Origin: CALDTK01 sp965215215
Lineage (GTDB): Bacteria > Bacteroidota > Bacteroidia > Chitinophagales > Saprospiraceae
Direction of reading: 5' to 3'
DNA: 64,000 nucleotides
Assembly: GCA_965215215.1 (NCBI GenBank)
Contig: OZ244043.1
Coordinates: 620,001 to 684,000, forward strand
Shown here: piece after piece, positions 16,335-25,222 of the stretch
How the letters are laid out: each line of letters begins with the position of its first letter
Numbering within the stretch: the first letter of the stretch is position 1
The notes under the pieces: model-generated
What the model was told of the DNA's origin: nothing
What the model saw: only the letters and a program-made list of their open reading frames with translations
Database searches by the model: none
Position numbers and translations under genes: made by a program

Positions 16335-17519
16335 TTGCGCGGCGCTTTACACGGCGCCGAGCTCGCCCTCGCCCTCGCCGCCCGCCGGGGGGCGCTCGCG
16401 TGCGGCGAGCTACCCCTCGTTCTGGCGGAAGCCGAATTGCCCGCCGTGCCGCAGGCCCCCGCACAACCGGGCTACGGGCGTCTCGACGGGCCGCTGTCCG
16501 ACTACCTCCACGCCACCGCCGTGCTCGACAAACCGGATTTCGACTACCTGCGAGCGCGCCGGTTGCTGGTCCCTACCGCGGAGCTCTACTTTTTCCTGGA
16601 GGCCGCTTCCGCAAAACCCGCCAGCCCCCTCACCGCCTGGCGCCCCCTCGGTGAGCGCGGCCTGTGGCTCGCTTCGCAGCACCCCGAATTTCGCGAGCGA
16701 GCCGCTGGGTTGACCTCGGCCCAGCCTCCGCGCGCCGCTGAAGCGAGGCTCGGGTGGCTGCACTTTACGTTGGGCTTCCGCCAAAACCGCTTGCGACCGC
16801 TCCTCGAATCCTTACCCCTCGAGGAAGCGGTACTTGCCGCCCTACTCGACCTAACCGATCGGCGCGAACTCGAGCACGGCCTGAGCGCCGGCCGGCTCGC
16901 CGAAGTGATCTGGGGGAAGCGCTCGCTCAGTCCGGGCGAGCGCGGCCGAGTCCTCCGCCTGTCCGGTCACCCCGCCTGGCCGCCCGCCGAGGAGCGACTG
17001 CGTACGGCGGCCCGGCTCGCCGGGGACGAGCGGCAGTCCGCGGAGAGCTTACGGGTCACCGGAGATCTCGCGCTAGCCACCGGCGACGCCCCCCTCGCCG
17101 AACGACTGCTCGACCGCGCGGTCGATAACCCCGATCCGCCGCTCAGCCGACACCCCATCCTGCTCGACCTAATCAAGCTGCTCCCCGCGCGCGCGTTCGC
17201 CGGATTGCTCAACCGCACGCCCCACGCCGAACACTACGCGCGCGGCTGGCGCGATCCGTTCGTGCTCGAGCTGGCCTTCGCGAGCCCGCATCCGTTCGAC
17301 GAGCCCACCAGTCTCGAACTGGTCGACCGACTGTTCGGTCCGCTCGGCGCCCCCGGGGCAACGCGGCTCGGGCGGTGGGTGGGTAAGCTGTCCCCGGCGA
17401 TCTTGGGGAGCCCGGGGGGCACCGGGCGCCACGCTTCCGCGCGACTAGACGCCCTTACCCTAGCCCTCCTCGCTCGTCAACGGCTCGACGCCTCTTTTCC
17501 ACCTCCTTTACTGCCGTAA
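16335..17519 (+). CDS. DUF5691 family protein
   Basis: Helical-repeat-like protein that belongs with MoxR ATPase and DUF5682 genes. From TTG 16335 it is 394 residues. The frame is open back to a stop at 16155 with no ATG, GTG or TTG, yet codons from about 16257 (ISLLSSAIVGLARAPLSDD) look like a true N-terminus, so the start may be CTG 16263. Other segments: GPLSDYLHATAVLDKPDFDY, RLGWLHFTLGFRQNRLRPLL, YARGWRDPFVLELA. The next gene starts 35 bp downstream. Family members are of unknown biochemical function; the cluster suggests an ATPase-dependent regulatory machine. Confidence 0.7.
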   Translation: MRGALHGAELALALAARRGALACGELPLVLAEAELPAVPQAPAQPGYGRLDGPLSDYLHATAVLDKPDFDYLRARRLLVPTAELYFFLEAASAKPASPLTAWRPLGERGLWLASQHPEFRERAAGLTSAQPPRAAEARLGWLHFTLGFRQNRLRPLLESLPLEEAVLAALLDLTDRRELEHGLSAGRLAEVIWGKRSLSPGERGRVLRLSGHPAWPPAEERLRTAARLAGDERQSAESLRVTGDLALATGDAPLAERLLDRAVDNPDPPLSRHPILLDLIKLLPARAFAGLLNRTPHAEHYARGWRDPFVLELAFASPHPFDEPTSLELVDRLFGPLGAPGATRLGRWVGKLSPAILGSPGGTGRHASARLDALTLALLARQRLDASFPPPLLP

Positions 17520-17522
17520 GCC

Positions 17523-17535
17523 GTTTTGCCGCAAG
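17523..17535 (-). repeat. Copy of recurrent 13-mer CTTNCGNNAAAAC (intergenic)
   Basis: Minus strand CTTGCGGCAAAAC in the 35-bp gap between DUF5691 and the MoxR gene. The flanking GCC and GGC could pair, but the core is not palindromic. Confidence 0.7.
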
Positions 17536-17541
17536 GCGGCC

Positions 17542-17549
17542 AACCTTTA
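17542..17549 (+). promoter_or_regulatory. -7-like box (AACCTTTA) before MoxR gene
   Basis: AACCTTTA lies 5 nt before the GTG start at 17555, one of a group of ACCTTT boxes at this spacing in the window. Confidence 0.25.
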
Positions 17550-17554
17550 CGCGC

Positions 17555-18664
17555 GTGACCACCGAGCAAGTCCTCCGCCCCCACCCCGAACAGACCTACG
17601 CCGCCGAACTCACCGCGCTCGCGGCGCACGACCCGCGGGAGCGCCCCGCCGGCTGGCGACTCTCCCCCCGCGCCGTGGTGGACTACCTGATGGGGTGCGA
17701 ACTAGCCGACGGCACCGCGGTCGAGCCGAAGTACATCGGCGAGCGTCGGCTCATGGAAGTGGCGGTCGCCACCCTCACCACGCAGCGCGGGCTGCTGCTG
17801 GCCGGCGTACCGGGCACCGCCAAGACCTGGGTGAGCGAGCACCTGGCCGCGGCGATCTCCGGCGACTCGACGCTGCTCGTGCAGGGTACCGCCGGCCTGA
17901 GCGAGGACGCGCTGCGCTACGGCTGGAACTACGCCAAGCTCATCAGCCAGGGACCCTCGCGCGAAGCGATCGTGGCGAGCCCGGTGATGACGGCCATGCG
18001 GCGCGGCAGCATCGTGCGCGTGGAAGAGCTGACGCGCATCCCCGGCGAGGTGCAGGACAGCCTCATCACCGTGCTCAGCGAGAAGACGCTGCCCGTGCCG
18101 GAGCTGAGCGCGGAGGTGCAGGCGGCCCCGGGCTTCAACCTCATCGCCACGGCGAACGAACGCGATCGCGGGGTCAACGAGCTCTCGACCGCCCTGCGGC
18201 GGCGGTTTAACACCGTGGTGCTCCCCGCCCCCGGCTCACTGGCCGAAGAGCTGCACATCGTCCGCGTACGCAGTAAGTTGGGAGCGCAGGCGGAGCTCCT
18301 CGAACGTGGAGAAGCGGTCGGGGAGCTCGAACGCTTGGTCACCATCTTCCGCGAATTGCGCGGCGGGGCCACGCTCGACGGCGAGACGAAGGTGGCCCCG
18401 CCCGGCTCGAGCCTGAGCACCGACGAGGCGATCAGCGCGGTGGAAAGTGCGGTGAGCCTGGCGGTACACTTCGGAGACGGCCTGCCCCGCCCCGCCGACT
18501 TCGCCCCGGCGCTGCGGGCCGCCGTGCTGCGCGACGAAGAGCGCGACGGGGCCGCCTGGCGCAGCTACGTAGAAGGGGTGGTGAAGGAGCGCGGCGGCGC
18601 GTGGCAGCCCTGGTACGAAGCCCTCACCGAATTTGCCCCGACGCAGCGCAAGCCGAGCGCGTGA
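17555..18664 (+). CDS. MoxR-type AAA+ ATPase
   Basis: 369-residue AAA+ ATPase. Walker A is GVPGTAKTW (about residues 84-92); the Walker B position reads IVRVEELTR, with Glu in place of the first acidic Asp, which I recall as normal for this subfamily; sensor 1 is NLIATANERDRG, followed by the arginine segment STALRRRFNTV. MoxR ATPases usually act as chaperones that load or remodel VWA-domain partners. The GTG start is followed by residues typical of a soluble protein. It overlaps the DUF5682 start by 4 bp (GTGA), so translation is probably coupled. No VWA gene is found next to it. Confidence 0.88.
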   Translation: MTTEQVLRPHPEQTYAAELTALAAHDPRERPAGWRLSPRAVVDYLMGCELADGTAVEPKYIGERRLMEVAVATLTTQRGLLLAGVPGTAKTWVSEHLAAAISGDSTLLVQGTAGLSEDALRYGWNYAKLISQGPSREAIVASPVMTAMRRGSIVRVEELTRIPGEVQDSLITVLSEKTLPVPELSAEVQAAPGFNLIATANERDRGVNELSTALRRRFNTVVLPAPGSLAEELHIVRVRSKLGAQAELLERGEAVGELERLVTIFRELRGGATLDGETKVAPPGSSLSTDEAISAVESAVSLAVHFGDGLPRPADFAPALRAAVLRDEERDGAAWRSYVEGVVKERGGAWQPWYEALTEFAPTQRKPSA

Positions 18665-20937
18665 TCGCGGAGCTCCACGTGTACGGCATCCGCCACCACG
18701 GCCCCGGTTCGGCCCGCGCGGTACTCGCCGCGCTCGAGCGCGACCGGCCGGCGGTGCTCGCCATCGAGCTGCCGGCCGACCTGGAGAGCGAACTCGCCCA
18801 CGTCGGCGAAGCGGGGTTGGTACCGCCCGTAGCGCTGGTGGCGTACGACGCCAAAGACGTGCGGCGAGCGCTCTACTACCCGTTGGCGCGCTTCAGCCCG
18901 GAGTGGGTCGCGATGCGCTGGGCGGCGGCGAACGGCGCGCGCGTCGTGCCCGTCGATCTTCCGGCCGGACTGATGCTGGCCCGAGACGATCTCCGGCGGC
19001 AACGGCTCGACCGCGGGCACCCCAGTGCGCGGGAACGGGCCGTGCGCGCGGATCCGCTCGGCGAGCTCGCGCGATTGGCCGGCTACAGCGACCGCGAGCG
19101 CTGGTGGGAGCGAACCTTCGAACTACAGACCGGGGGCGCGCAGGTCTTTCCGGCGGTCGCGAAGATGATCGCCGCGCTGCGCGAGGCCTACCCCGAGGCC
19201 ACCGACGCGGAGTGCGGTCTCCGCGAGGCACACATGGCGCGGGTCCTTTCGGCGTTACGGAAGCGCGCCCCGGGCTCCGTTGCCGTGGTGTGCGGTGCCT
19301 GGCACGCTCCGGCACTCGGGGCCGAGGCACTCAAACGTACGGCCGAAGACTACAGAAAGCAGCTCGGATCGCTCCGCGCGAGGCGGCTTCGGATCACTTG
19401 GATCCCCTGGACGTACGAGCGCCTGCGCACCGCGGCGGGTTACGGAGCGGGCGTCGTCTCCCCGGTGTGGTACCAGCTCCTTTTCGACGACGCGCGGCGG
19501 GCCAGCGAGCACTACCTCGCGCTCATCGCCCGCGAGCTGCGTGCGCAGGGCCTGCCCGGCTCGACCGCGCAGGTCATCGCGGCCGCCGAGCTGGCCGAGA
19601 GCTTACGGAAGTTGCGGGGACTCGCGTTGGCCGGCCTCGACGAGATCGAGGAAGCGGCCCTCGGCTCGTTGGCCGAAGGTTCGCCGGCCCGCCTGGCGCA
19701 GGTCCGAACACCGGTGCAAAGCTTGAAAACCGCCGGCCGCGTACCCGCCTCCCTCACGAAGCTACCGTTGCTGCTCGACCTGGAAGCGCAACTCCGGGCA
19801 ACCCGCCTGAGCAAGCACTACCAAGACATGGAGCCGGGCCACCGCCAACTCGATCTGCGCAAACCGAGTCACCTGCTGGCGAGTCAGCTACTCCACCGGT
19901 TGTCGTCGATCGACGTTCCCTTCGGTCGGCGCCTGCCCATCAAAGAGGGCGCTATGGGGACGTTCAAGGAGGAGTGGGCGCTGCACTGGCAACCCGAGTT
20001 CGCGCTGCGCTTGCTCGCCGCTCACGTCGACGGACAGACCGTTCGCGGAGTGGCCGTAGCCCGCTTGCGCGCCACAACGCAGTCCGGGTCGTCGGATCTT
20101 CTCACCCTGACCGCGGCCGTGGATCAGCTCATTCTGTCCGGGCTCTTCGAGGAGCTCGACGGGCTCGCGCGTTGCCTCCGCCGGTGCGCCGCCGGGACGG
20201 TCGACGTCTGGATCGTCGCCCGCTCCCTGCCCGCGCTCGTCCGTCTCGCGCGCTACCAGTCCCTGCGCCTGCGCGAGTCGGCCTACCTCACCGAACTCAT
20301 CGACAGCCTGGTGCCGAAGCTCGCGGCCGGCCTGCAGGGCGCTACCGCCGACATCGACGACGAGGCCGCTTACGGGGCCTTCGGTATCTTGAAGCGCGTA
20401 CACCCCTACCTCACCATGCTCAATGCGTCGGAGCTAACCGAGCTCTGGTTCGCGGCCCTCCTCAAATGCGCTCACGGCAAAACCACCCACCCGTTGCTAG
20501 CGGGGTTCGCCGTACGGGCCGTCGCCGACGCGGGCGCGATTCCGGCCGCCGAAGCGGCGCGTAACCTGCGGGCGGCGCTCAAGCACGGCGTTGCGCTCCG
20601 GCGGGCCTCCCTGTTCGTCGAGGGCTTCCTGCACAGCAGCGCGCTCGTACTGCTCCACCAGCCGAGCGTGCTAACGGCCCTCGATCGCTGGATCGACGGC
20701 CTCGCCGGGGAAGAATTTCGCGGGTTACTGCCCGCGCTCCGCCGCACCTTCAGTCAGTTCTCCGTCGGGGAACGACGGAAGCTGGGGGCACTACTCTTCG
20801 GATCGCACGCAGGGACCCCGGTACCGGAGGTGGTCACTACTACCGACGGCGGTGAACTGGAAGACCTGCTCGACGAATGGCTAACGGAGGTTCCTACCGG
20901 CCGGGACGAAGCACTCAGGGAGCCGCGCGAACCGTAG
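18661..20937 (+). CDS. DUF5682 family protein (TraB/ChaN-like N-terminal region)
   Basis: Start at GTG 18661, overlapping the MoxR stop, gives 758 residues beginning VIAELHVYGIRHHGPGSARA; the longer frame only reads through the end of the MoxR gene. The first about 260 residues, with GIRHHGPGSAR, LAIELPAD and VAVVCGAWHAPAL, resemble the TraB/ChaN/EreA superfamily of putative metal-dependent hydrolases. The remainder is helical repeats, Leu- and Arg-rich. It is the last gene of the DUF5691-MoxR-DUF5682 set, ends 23 bp into the convergent TPR gene, and has no detectable signal peptide. Enzymatic activity is unproven. Confidence 0.75.
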   Translation: MIAELHVYGIRHHGPGSARAVLAALERDRPAVLAIELPADLESELAHVGEAGLVPPVALVAYDAKDVRRALYYPLARFSPEWVAMRWAAANGARVVPVDLPAGLMLARDDLRRQRLDRGHPSARERAVRADPLGELARLAGYSDRERWWERTFELQTGGAQVFPAVAKMIAALREAYPEATDAECGLREAHMARVLSALRKRAPGSVAVVCGAWHAPALGAEALKRTAEDYRKQLGSLRARRLRITWIPWTYERLRTAAGYGAGVVSPVWYQLLFDDARRASEHYLALIARELRAQGLPGSTAQVIAAAELAESLRKLRGLALAGLDEIEEAALGSLAEGSPARLAQVRTPVQSLKTAGRVPASLTKLPLLLDLEAQLRATRLSKHYQDMEPGHRQLDLRKPSHLLASQLLHRLSSIDVPFGRRLPIKEGAMGTFKEEWALHWQPEFALRLLAAHVDGQTVRGVAVARLRATTQSGSSDLLTLTAAVDQLILSGLFEELDGLARCLRRCAAGTVDVWIVARSLPALVRLARYQSLRLRESAYLTELIDSLVPKLAAGLQGATADIDDEAAYGAFGILKRVHPYLTMLNASELTELWFAALLKCAHGKTTHPLLAGFAVRAVADAGAIPAAEAARNLRAALKHGVALRRASLFVEGFLHSSALVLLHQPSVLTALDRWIDGLAGEEFRGLLPALRRTFSQFSVGERRKLGALLFGSHAGTPVPEVVTTTDGGELEDLLDEWLTEVPTGRDEALREPREP

Positions 20938-22366
20938 TCGTCTCCCCGATCCAACAGGGCACCGTGTACTTCGATCCGATCGGAATCGTCCGCGAGAACA
21001 GCTCACCTTTGTCCGGCATGTACTGCGCGTAGCGGTTGATCAGCTCGGTGGCCTCCGCGGCCACGGATTTGTCGACGCTCTTCGCCCGGTTCCACTGATC
21101 GATGGCCGGCCACACGACGATCTGCGAGTCGAAGCCCGTCCCCGGTCCGCAGATCGGACCGCTCGAGGCGTAGAGCTTCCCGACCAGGATGTACGGCTCC
21201 CCCCACCCCGGCTTGTCGGCCGCCGCCTGCCGCGCCCACTTGCGCGCCGTACTAAACTGGCGCAGGTTGCCGTAGTACACCTTGGCGAGGACGAGCGCGA
21301 TTTGTGCCTTACGCTCCTCGTCGTCGGTTTTGGCGTACTGCTCCTCGAAGCCCGCGACGGCGCCCTCGTAGTCGCCGTCCTGGAGTTTTGCGTAAGCGGA
21401 CCCCCCGGCGCTGGTCGTCTCGGCGCGGCAGCGCTCTTTGTACGCGCTGATGAGCCGCACGTAATCCGGATCGTCGGCCGCGCAACCTCCGTACTTGAGC
21501 AAACCGGCCGTCTGGGCCAGCAGCGCGCAGTCGTCCGGACTGTCGGCGAGCTGCTGCAAGTATTTCTCCTTGTAGTAATCGCATTCGTAAAACCCCTCCA
21601 CCGTTTCGAAGGCGGCGAGTCGCTCCGGCGCGTACCCCTCGATGATCGCCCAACGCTCCCGCTCCTCGGGGGAGTCGGACACGGACTTCCCCTTCTCGAT
21701 TCGATCGAGGATAAACTGCTGGTACTCGCGCGTGGTGGCTTGATCGATGGCGCCGGCCTCGTACTGCTGCACGAGCAACGAGGCGAAGGGGTTGAGGATA
21801 AAATCGCCTACGGTATCCCCGTCGATCTTTATCGCCTCCTCGAAAAGGGCGAACTGCTGCGCTTCGGTCGCCCGGTCGGGGTACTTGTAAAAGTAGTCGA
21901 ACCCTTTACGCGCCGGTACGTAGCCCCCCTCCGGGTAACACTCCCCGATCTTATCGTAGAACTGAAAAATACGATCCGCGTACTCCGCTTGCTTCGCCGT
22001 ATCGCTCGTCTGCGAGGCGTAGTACTCCATGAAGTAAATGCCGTCGGTGATTACCGTATTGCGCCGGCCGTCGGCCGCCGGGGCTACCTCGTACACCGTT
22101 TGCCACAGCTCGTACGCCTTGTCCGTTTGCCCGGTACGGAGGTAATCGCGGTAGATCACGTAGTTGTCTTCCACCTGGCCGGGATTCGGCGCGTCGCGAA
22201 ATTTCGGGCACGGGCTGAGCGTTTCGTCGCTCGCCGCAGTAGCGCTGGTCGAGTCGGCGTCAGGCGCCGTTGTGGGGGTCTTCGCCGTGCTCTCCGATGT
22301 TTTGGGCGTACAGGCGAAGAGGCTTACGCAAAACAGTAGACAGCAGGCCCGGAGGAGTTTGGACAT
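20915..22366 (-). CDS. TPR-type lipoprotein, paralogue of the next gene
   Basis: 483 residues with a lipoprotein signal (CLLFCVSLFAC). The mature protein starts with a Thr/Ser/Ala-rich linker and continues with helical repeats (VIYRDYLRTGQTDKAYELWQ, KLQDGDYEGAVAGFEEQY, STARKWARQAAADKPGWGEP). The C-terminal part closely parallels its upstream neighbour: PGWGxPYI, LYASS, two conserved Cys, RAKS, INRY and a terminal CWxGE motif. The two genes are tandem duplicates 166 bp apart. Probably periplasmic, attached to a membrane. Confidence 0.7.
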   Translation of the reverse strand: MSKLLRACCLLFCVSLFACTPKTSESTAKTPTTAPDADSTSATAASDETLSPCPKFRDAPNPGQVEDNYVIYRDYLRTGQTDKAYELWQTVYEVAPAADGRRNTVITDGIYFMEYYASQTSDTAKQAEYADRIFQFYDKIGECYPEGGYVPARKGFDYFYKYPDRATEAQQFALFEEAIKIDGDTVGDFILNPFASLLVQQYEAGAIDQATTREYQQFILDRIEKGKSVSDSPEERERWAIIEGYAPERLAAFETVEGFYECDYYKEKYLQQLADSPDDCALLAQTAGLLKYGGCAADDPDYVRLISAYKERCRAETTSAGGSAYAKLQDGDYEGAVAGFEEQYAKTDDEERKAQIALVLAKVYYGNLRQFSTARKWARQAAADKPGWGEPYILVGKLYASSGPICGPGTGFDSQIVVWPAIDQWNRAKSVDKSVAAEATELINRYAQYMPDKGELFSRTIPIGSKYTVPCWIGETTTVRAAP

Positions 22367-22532
22367 AGAAATCGAGAGCGGTTGAACCCGGAATGTAGGT
22401 ACGTAGACCTAAAGATGCTGTCTTACCCAATACGAAGAGGCGCGAAGGACCTGCGGTGTACAGGGCGAAAGTCGCCGCCGCACGGTGCGTAATCCCCCGC
22501 GCCTCCGCGAGCACTGTGTCGTGAACGACGAC

Positions 22533-23879
22533 CTAACCGGCCGTCCGCAGCTTCACGGTCTCACCCACCCAGCATCCGGTGTTCATCGTCTGTCCTTCCT
22601 TGAAGCCCTGCTCGAAGAGCATAGCCCGGGTCGGGATCGAGCTGGAGTAGCGATTGATACGCTCCTGCGCGTCGGCCGCGCTCTCCTCGTCGCTCTTGGC
22701 GCGGGCGTACTGATCGAGTGCGGCGAGTACGACGACGCGTTGGCGGAGCGGATCTTCCGAGCAGTTGCGCGAAGAGCTGGCGTACAGATCGCCGATCGCG
22801 ATGTAGGGCCGCCCCCAGCCCGGCCGCGCCGCGGCGGCCTTCTTGGCGTAGGTACGGGCCTGACTCAGGCTGCTTTTGTCTTTGCGGTAGACCCCCGACA
22901 TCTTCAAATAAATTGCCCCTTGTACCTCCGGCTCTGAGGCGCCCGCCGCTTCCTCCCACTTCGCGAGGGCGGCATCGACGTCGCCTTCCTCGTAGAGCTT
23001 CTGCCCGGCGGCAATGGGGTTGTTCTCCTGGTAGACGGAGTCCTGAAACGCGCGGTCCTTGACGGCGATCTCGGCCAGGAGCGGATCCTCCTTCTCGCAG
23101 CCGGCCTGCAGCAGCTGGGCGTACACGGCCTGGTAAACCGCCGGATTGTCGGCGTCGGCGCGGTACTCGGGCTCGAGCTTCTGCTTGAAGTAGGCACAGT
23201 CAAACACGAAGCGCTCGATGGTCGACACCGCGGCGTCCATCCCCTCCTGAGCGGCCGTGTAATCGGCCGCGTTCGGGCCCTCGGCGTTAGCCGCTACGAT
23301 GCCCCGCGCCTGCTCGATCACTTTACGGGCCTCCGCTGCGTCTATCTGCTCGTTCGTGTACATGTAGGTCACCAGGTAGCCCACCGGAGTGATCACGCGA
23401 AAATCGGTCGAATCGCCGCCCACCTCCATCGCCTGTAGGGCGACCGGATACGTTTCGGTGTAGGGCCGCTGCATCGTGTAGAACATGTCGTACACCTGCA
23501 AACCGTACAGCATCGCCTCGTTCTGGTAGCACTGGCGCTCCTCGTCGTACAGCTTGGCGACCATCTCGGCCGCCTCGTCCTTCCCGGCGGGGTCGGTCGC
23601 CTTGGCGAACTTGTCGAGGTAGATCGCCCGCCCGTCGGAGTAGTGGAAGGGACGCTTCCCGTCGGCCGCGGGGGCCAGCTTGTATACTTTCTCCCAGTTG
23701 GCGAAGGCGGCGTCGAAATTACCGGCCTTTACCTGATCGCGGTAAATCACGTGCGCTTCCTCGGCGGCGTTGGCGTCCTGCTGCGGTAAAGAGGTCCAAG
23801 CGGTGCAGGGGTCGTCTTGGGCGGACCCGAGTACCGCCCCCCCCGCGAAGGCAAGTCCGAGTAGTAGTCGCTTCGTCAT
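22533..23879 (-). CDS. TPR-type exported protein, paralogue of the preceding entry
   Basis: 448 residues with a signal peptide (LLLGLAFAGGAVLGSAQ). The body follows the same plan as the downstream paralogue: an N-terminal Cys (DDPCTAW), VIYRDQVKAGNFDAAFANWE, VYKLAPAADGKRP, later repeats including KLYEEGDVDAALAKWEEA and SLSQARTYAKKAAAARPGWG, then YIAIGDLYASSSRNC and the terminal CWVGETVKLR. It follows the outer-membrane protein gene by 11 bp, so coaX, the outer-membrane protein and this gene look like one operon. It may be a periplasmic or surface assembly factor; no specific function is known to me. Confidence 0.7.
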   Translation of the reverse strand: MTKRLLLGLAFAGGAVLGSAQDDPCTAWTSLPQQDANAAEEAHVIYRDQVKAGNFDAAFANWEKVYKLAPAADGKRPFHYSDGRAIYLDKFAKATDPAGKDEAAEMVAKLYDEERQCYQNEAMLYGLQVYDMFYTMQRPYTETYPVALQAMEVGGDSTDFRVITPVGYLVTYMYTNEQIDAAEARKVIEQARGIVAANAEGPNAADYTAAQEGMDAAVSTIERFVFDCAYFKQKLEPEYRADADNPAVYQAVYAQLLQAGCEKEDPLLAEIAVKDRAFQDSVYQENNPIAAGQKLYEEGDVDAALAKWEEAAGASEPEVQGAIYLKMSGVYRKDKSSLSQARTYAKKAAAARPGWGRPYIAIGDLYASSSRNCSEDPLRQRVVVLAALDQYARAKSDEESAADAQERINRYSSSIPTRAMLFEQGFKEGQTMNTGCWVGETVKLRTAG

Positions 23880-23890
23880 AAGTCGTTTTA

Positions 23891-25222
23891 TTAGTTAAAT
23901 CTTCGCTTGTAGAACCACGAATTGTCCGTAAGCGTAAAGCCGAGTCCAAAACGGATATAGCTCTGCGATATTCCGGAATCGCCGGCTAACCGACCCGCGT
24001 TTAGGCTAATGTTAACGTAAGAAAGCTCTTCCCGTGGCCGAACGACGGGTATTCCGAAGCCTAGCGTCAGACCCGCGTCGTTATTGACGCCCGGTCGAGG
24101 ATCCTGGTTCATGTACCCCCCCACGCGGTACACGATCCGGGGGAAGAATTTACCGTAAGCCTGGTAGTCGGGGGTATACTCCGCGCCGAGTGAGACCTCC
24201 ACCGAGCTGCTGAGCCGCTCCCCCGGTCGCAGCGTACTGCGGTAGCCGTCCCAGGCGACGCGCTTCACGTCGAAGCCTACGCTGTAGTGGTTTACGTCGC
24301 GGTAGTACGCCCCGATCCCCACGTCGCTGGGCAAGCGGACGGACTCGTCGAAGGTCGCGTCCAGGATGGTATCCCGTTCGGTGGGCAGGGCGGTAGCCCT
24401 ACTCGCCGTCACGAACTGTAGCGCCTCCCCCCTGAGGGTGTTGCCGAGCCGACCGGCGGCCCCGAGCGTGAGCACTTTGGTCGGGCGCTCCTCCAGGGCG
24501 GCGAGCACGATGTCGTACTGCCCGCCGAACTGCACCTCGACGCCACGGGCGCGAAACGCCTCGGTCCGCGTGAGGGTGGAGGCCCCGGGTTGGTCGGGCA
24601 GCAACAGCCCCGTCAGGTCGTTGCTCCGACCGAAGATGTAGCTCAGGTTTACGCCGAACCGAAAATCCTCGTACTTCACCGCGTTCCCCCACTGCAACCG
24701 GTAAAAGCCGCCGCTACCCCGAAAGTCGTTGATCACGTCGCCGGCCTGGGGGTCCGTGTCGGTCAACTGCACCTCGTAGCCGACCCGCGAGTACGGCGTA
24801 AGCGAGAAGAGCATGGAGTTGCGGATCCGACCCTCGCGACCGTCCAGCACGTCGTTGAGCGTATTCTGGAGCGGAAACGCCAAACTCAGGTACTGTAGGT
24901 TTCCGTCGACGTTGACGTTCTGCACCCCGCCCGACCGTAGGCGCGTACGCTGCACGCCGACGCCGACCTGGTAGCTCGCAAACCCGAGCGCCCCGAGCGA
25001 AGCGGGGTTGGTCGGGCTCGCGATGTGTAGGTTGTTGTAAGCGATACCCAGGCGCCCCATGCCCAGCTGCGCCCCGTAGGCCTGCGGCACGATGTCGCCC
25101 ACGCCAAACCGGGAGAACGGACTGTTGAGCGTGGGCGTCGGAACGTCCTGCGCCCGGGCGGCTAGGCCGGCGCCGAGCGTGAGGAGGGCGAGCAGGTGGA
25201 AACTAAGTCTTGGGGGCAGCAT
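23891..25222 (-). CDS. Outer-membrane beta-barrel protein (PorV/FadL-like)
   Basis: 443 residues from ATG 25222, which gives a clean signal peptide (LSFHLLALLTLGAGLAARAQ); the longer frame from 25318 overlaps coaX. The mature N-terminus has the motif NSPFSRFGVGDIVPQAYGAQ, then a region reminiscent of FadL/PorV barrels (IASPTNPASLGALGFASYQVG), followed by alternating beta strands and the C-terminal YIRFGLGFTLTDNSWFYKRR. Its start overlaps the end of coaX by 20 bp. Function probably outer-membrane transport or secretion accessory; a specific role cannot be assigned. Confidence 0.7.
   Translation of the reverse strand: MLPPRLSFHLLALLTLGAGLAARAQDVPTPTLNSPFSRFGVGDIVPQAYGAQLGMGRLGIAYNNLHIASPTNPASLGALGFASYQVGVGVQRTRLRSGGVQNVNVDGNLQYLSLAFPLQNTLNDVLDGREGRIRNSMLFSLTPYSRVGYEVQLTDTDPQAGDVINDFRGSGGFYRLQWGNAVKYEDFRFGVNLSYIFGRSNDLTGLLLPDQPGASTLTRTEAFRARGVEVQFGGQYDIVLAALEERPTKVLTLGAAGRLGNTLRGEALQFVTASRATALPTERDTILDATFDESVRLPSDVGIGAYYRDVNHYSVGFDVKRVAWDGYRSTLRPGERLSSSVEVSLGAEYTPDYQAYGKFFPRIVYRVGGYMNQDPRPGVNNDAGLTLGFGIPVVRPREELSYVNISLNAGRLAGDSGISQSYIRFGLGFTLTDNSWFYKRRFN

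Noticed and set aside
18601..18660. Earlier start for DUF5682
   Set aside because: It only reads through the MoxR 3' end; the 4-bp GTGA overlap at 18661 gives the natural start.
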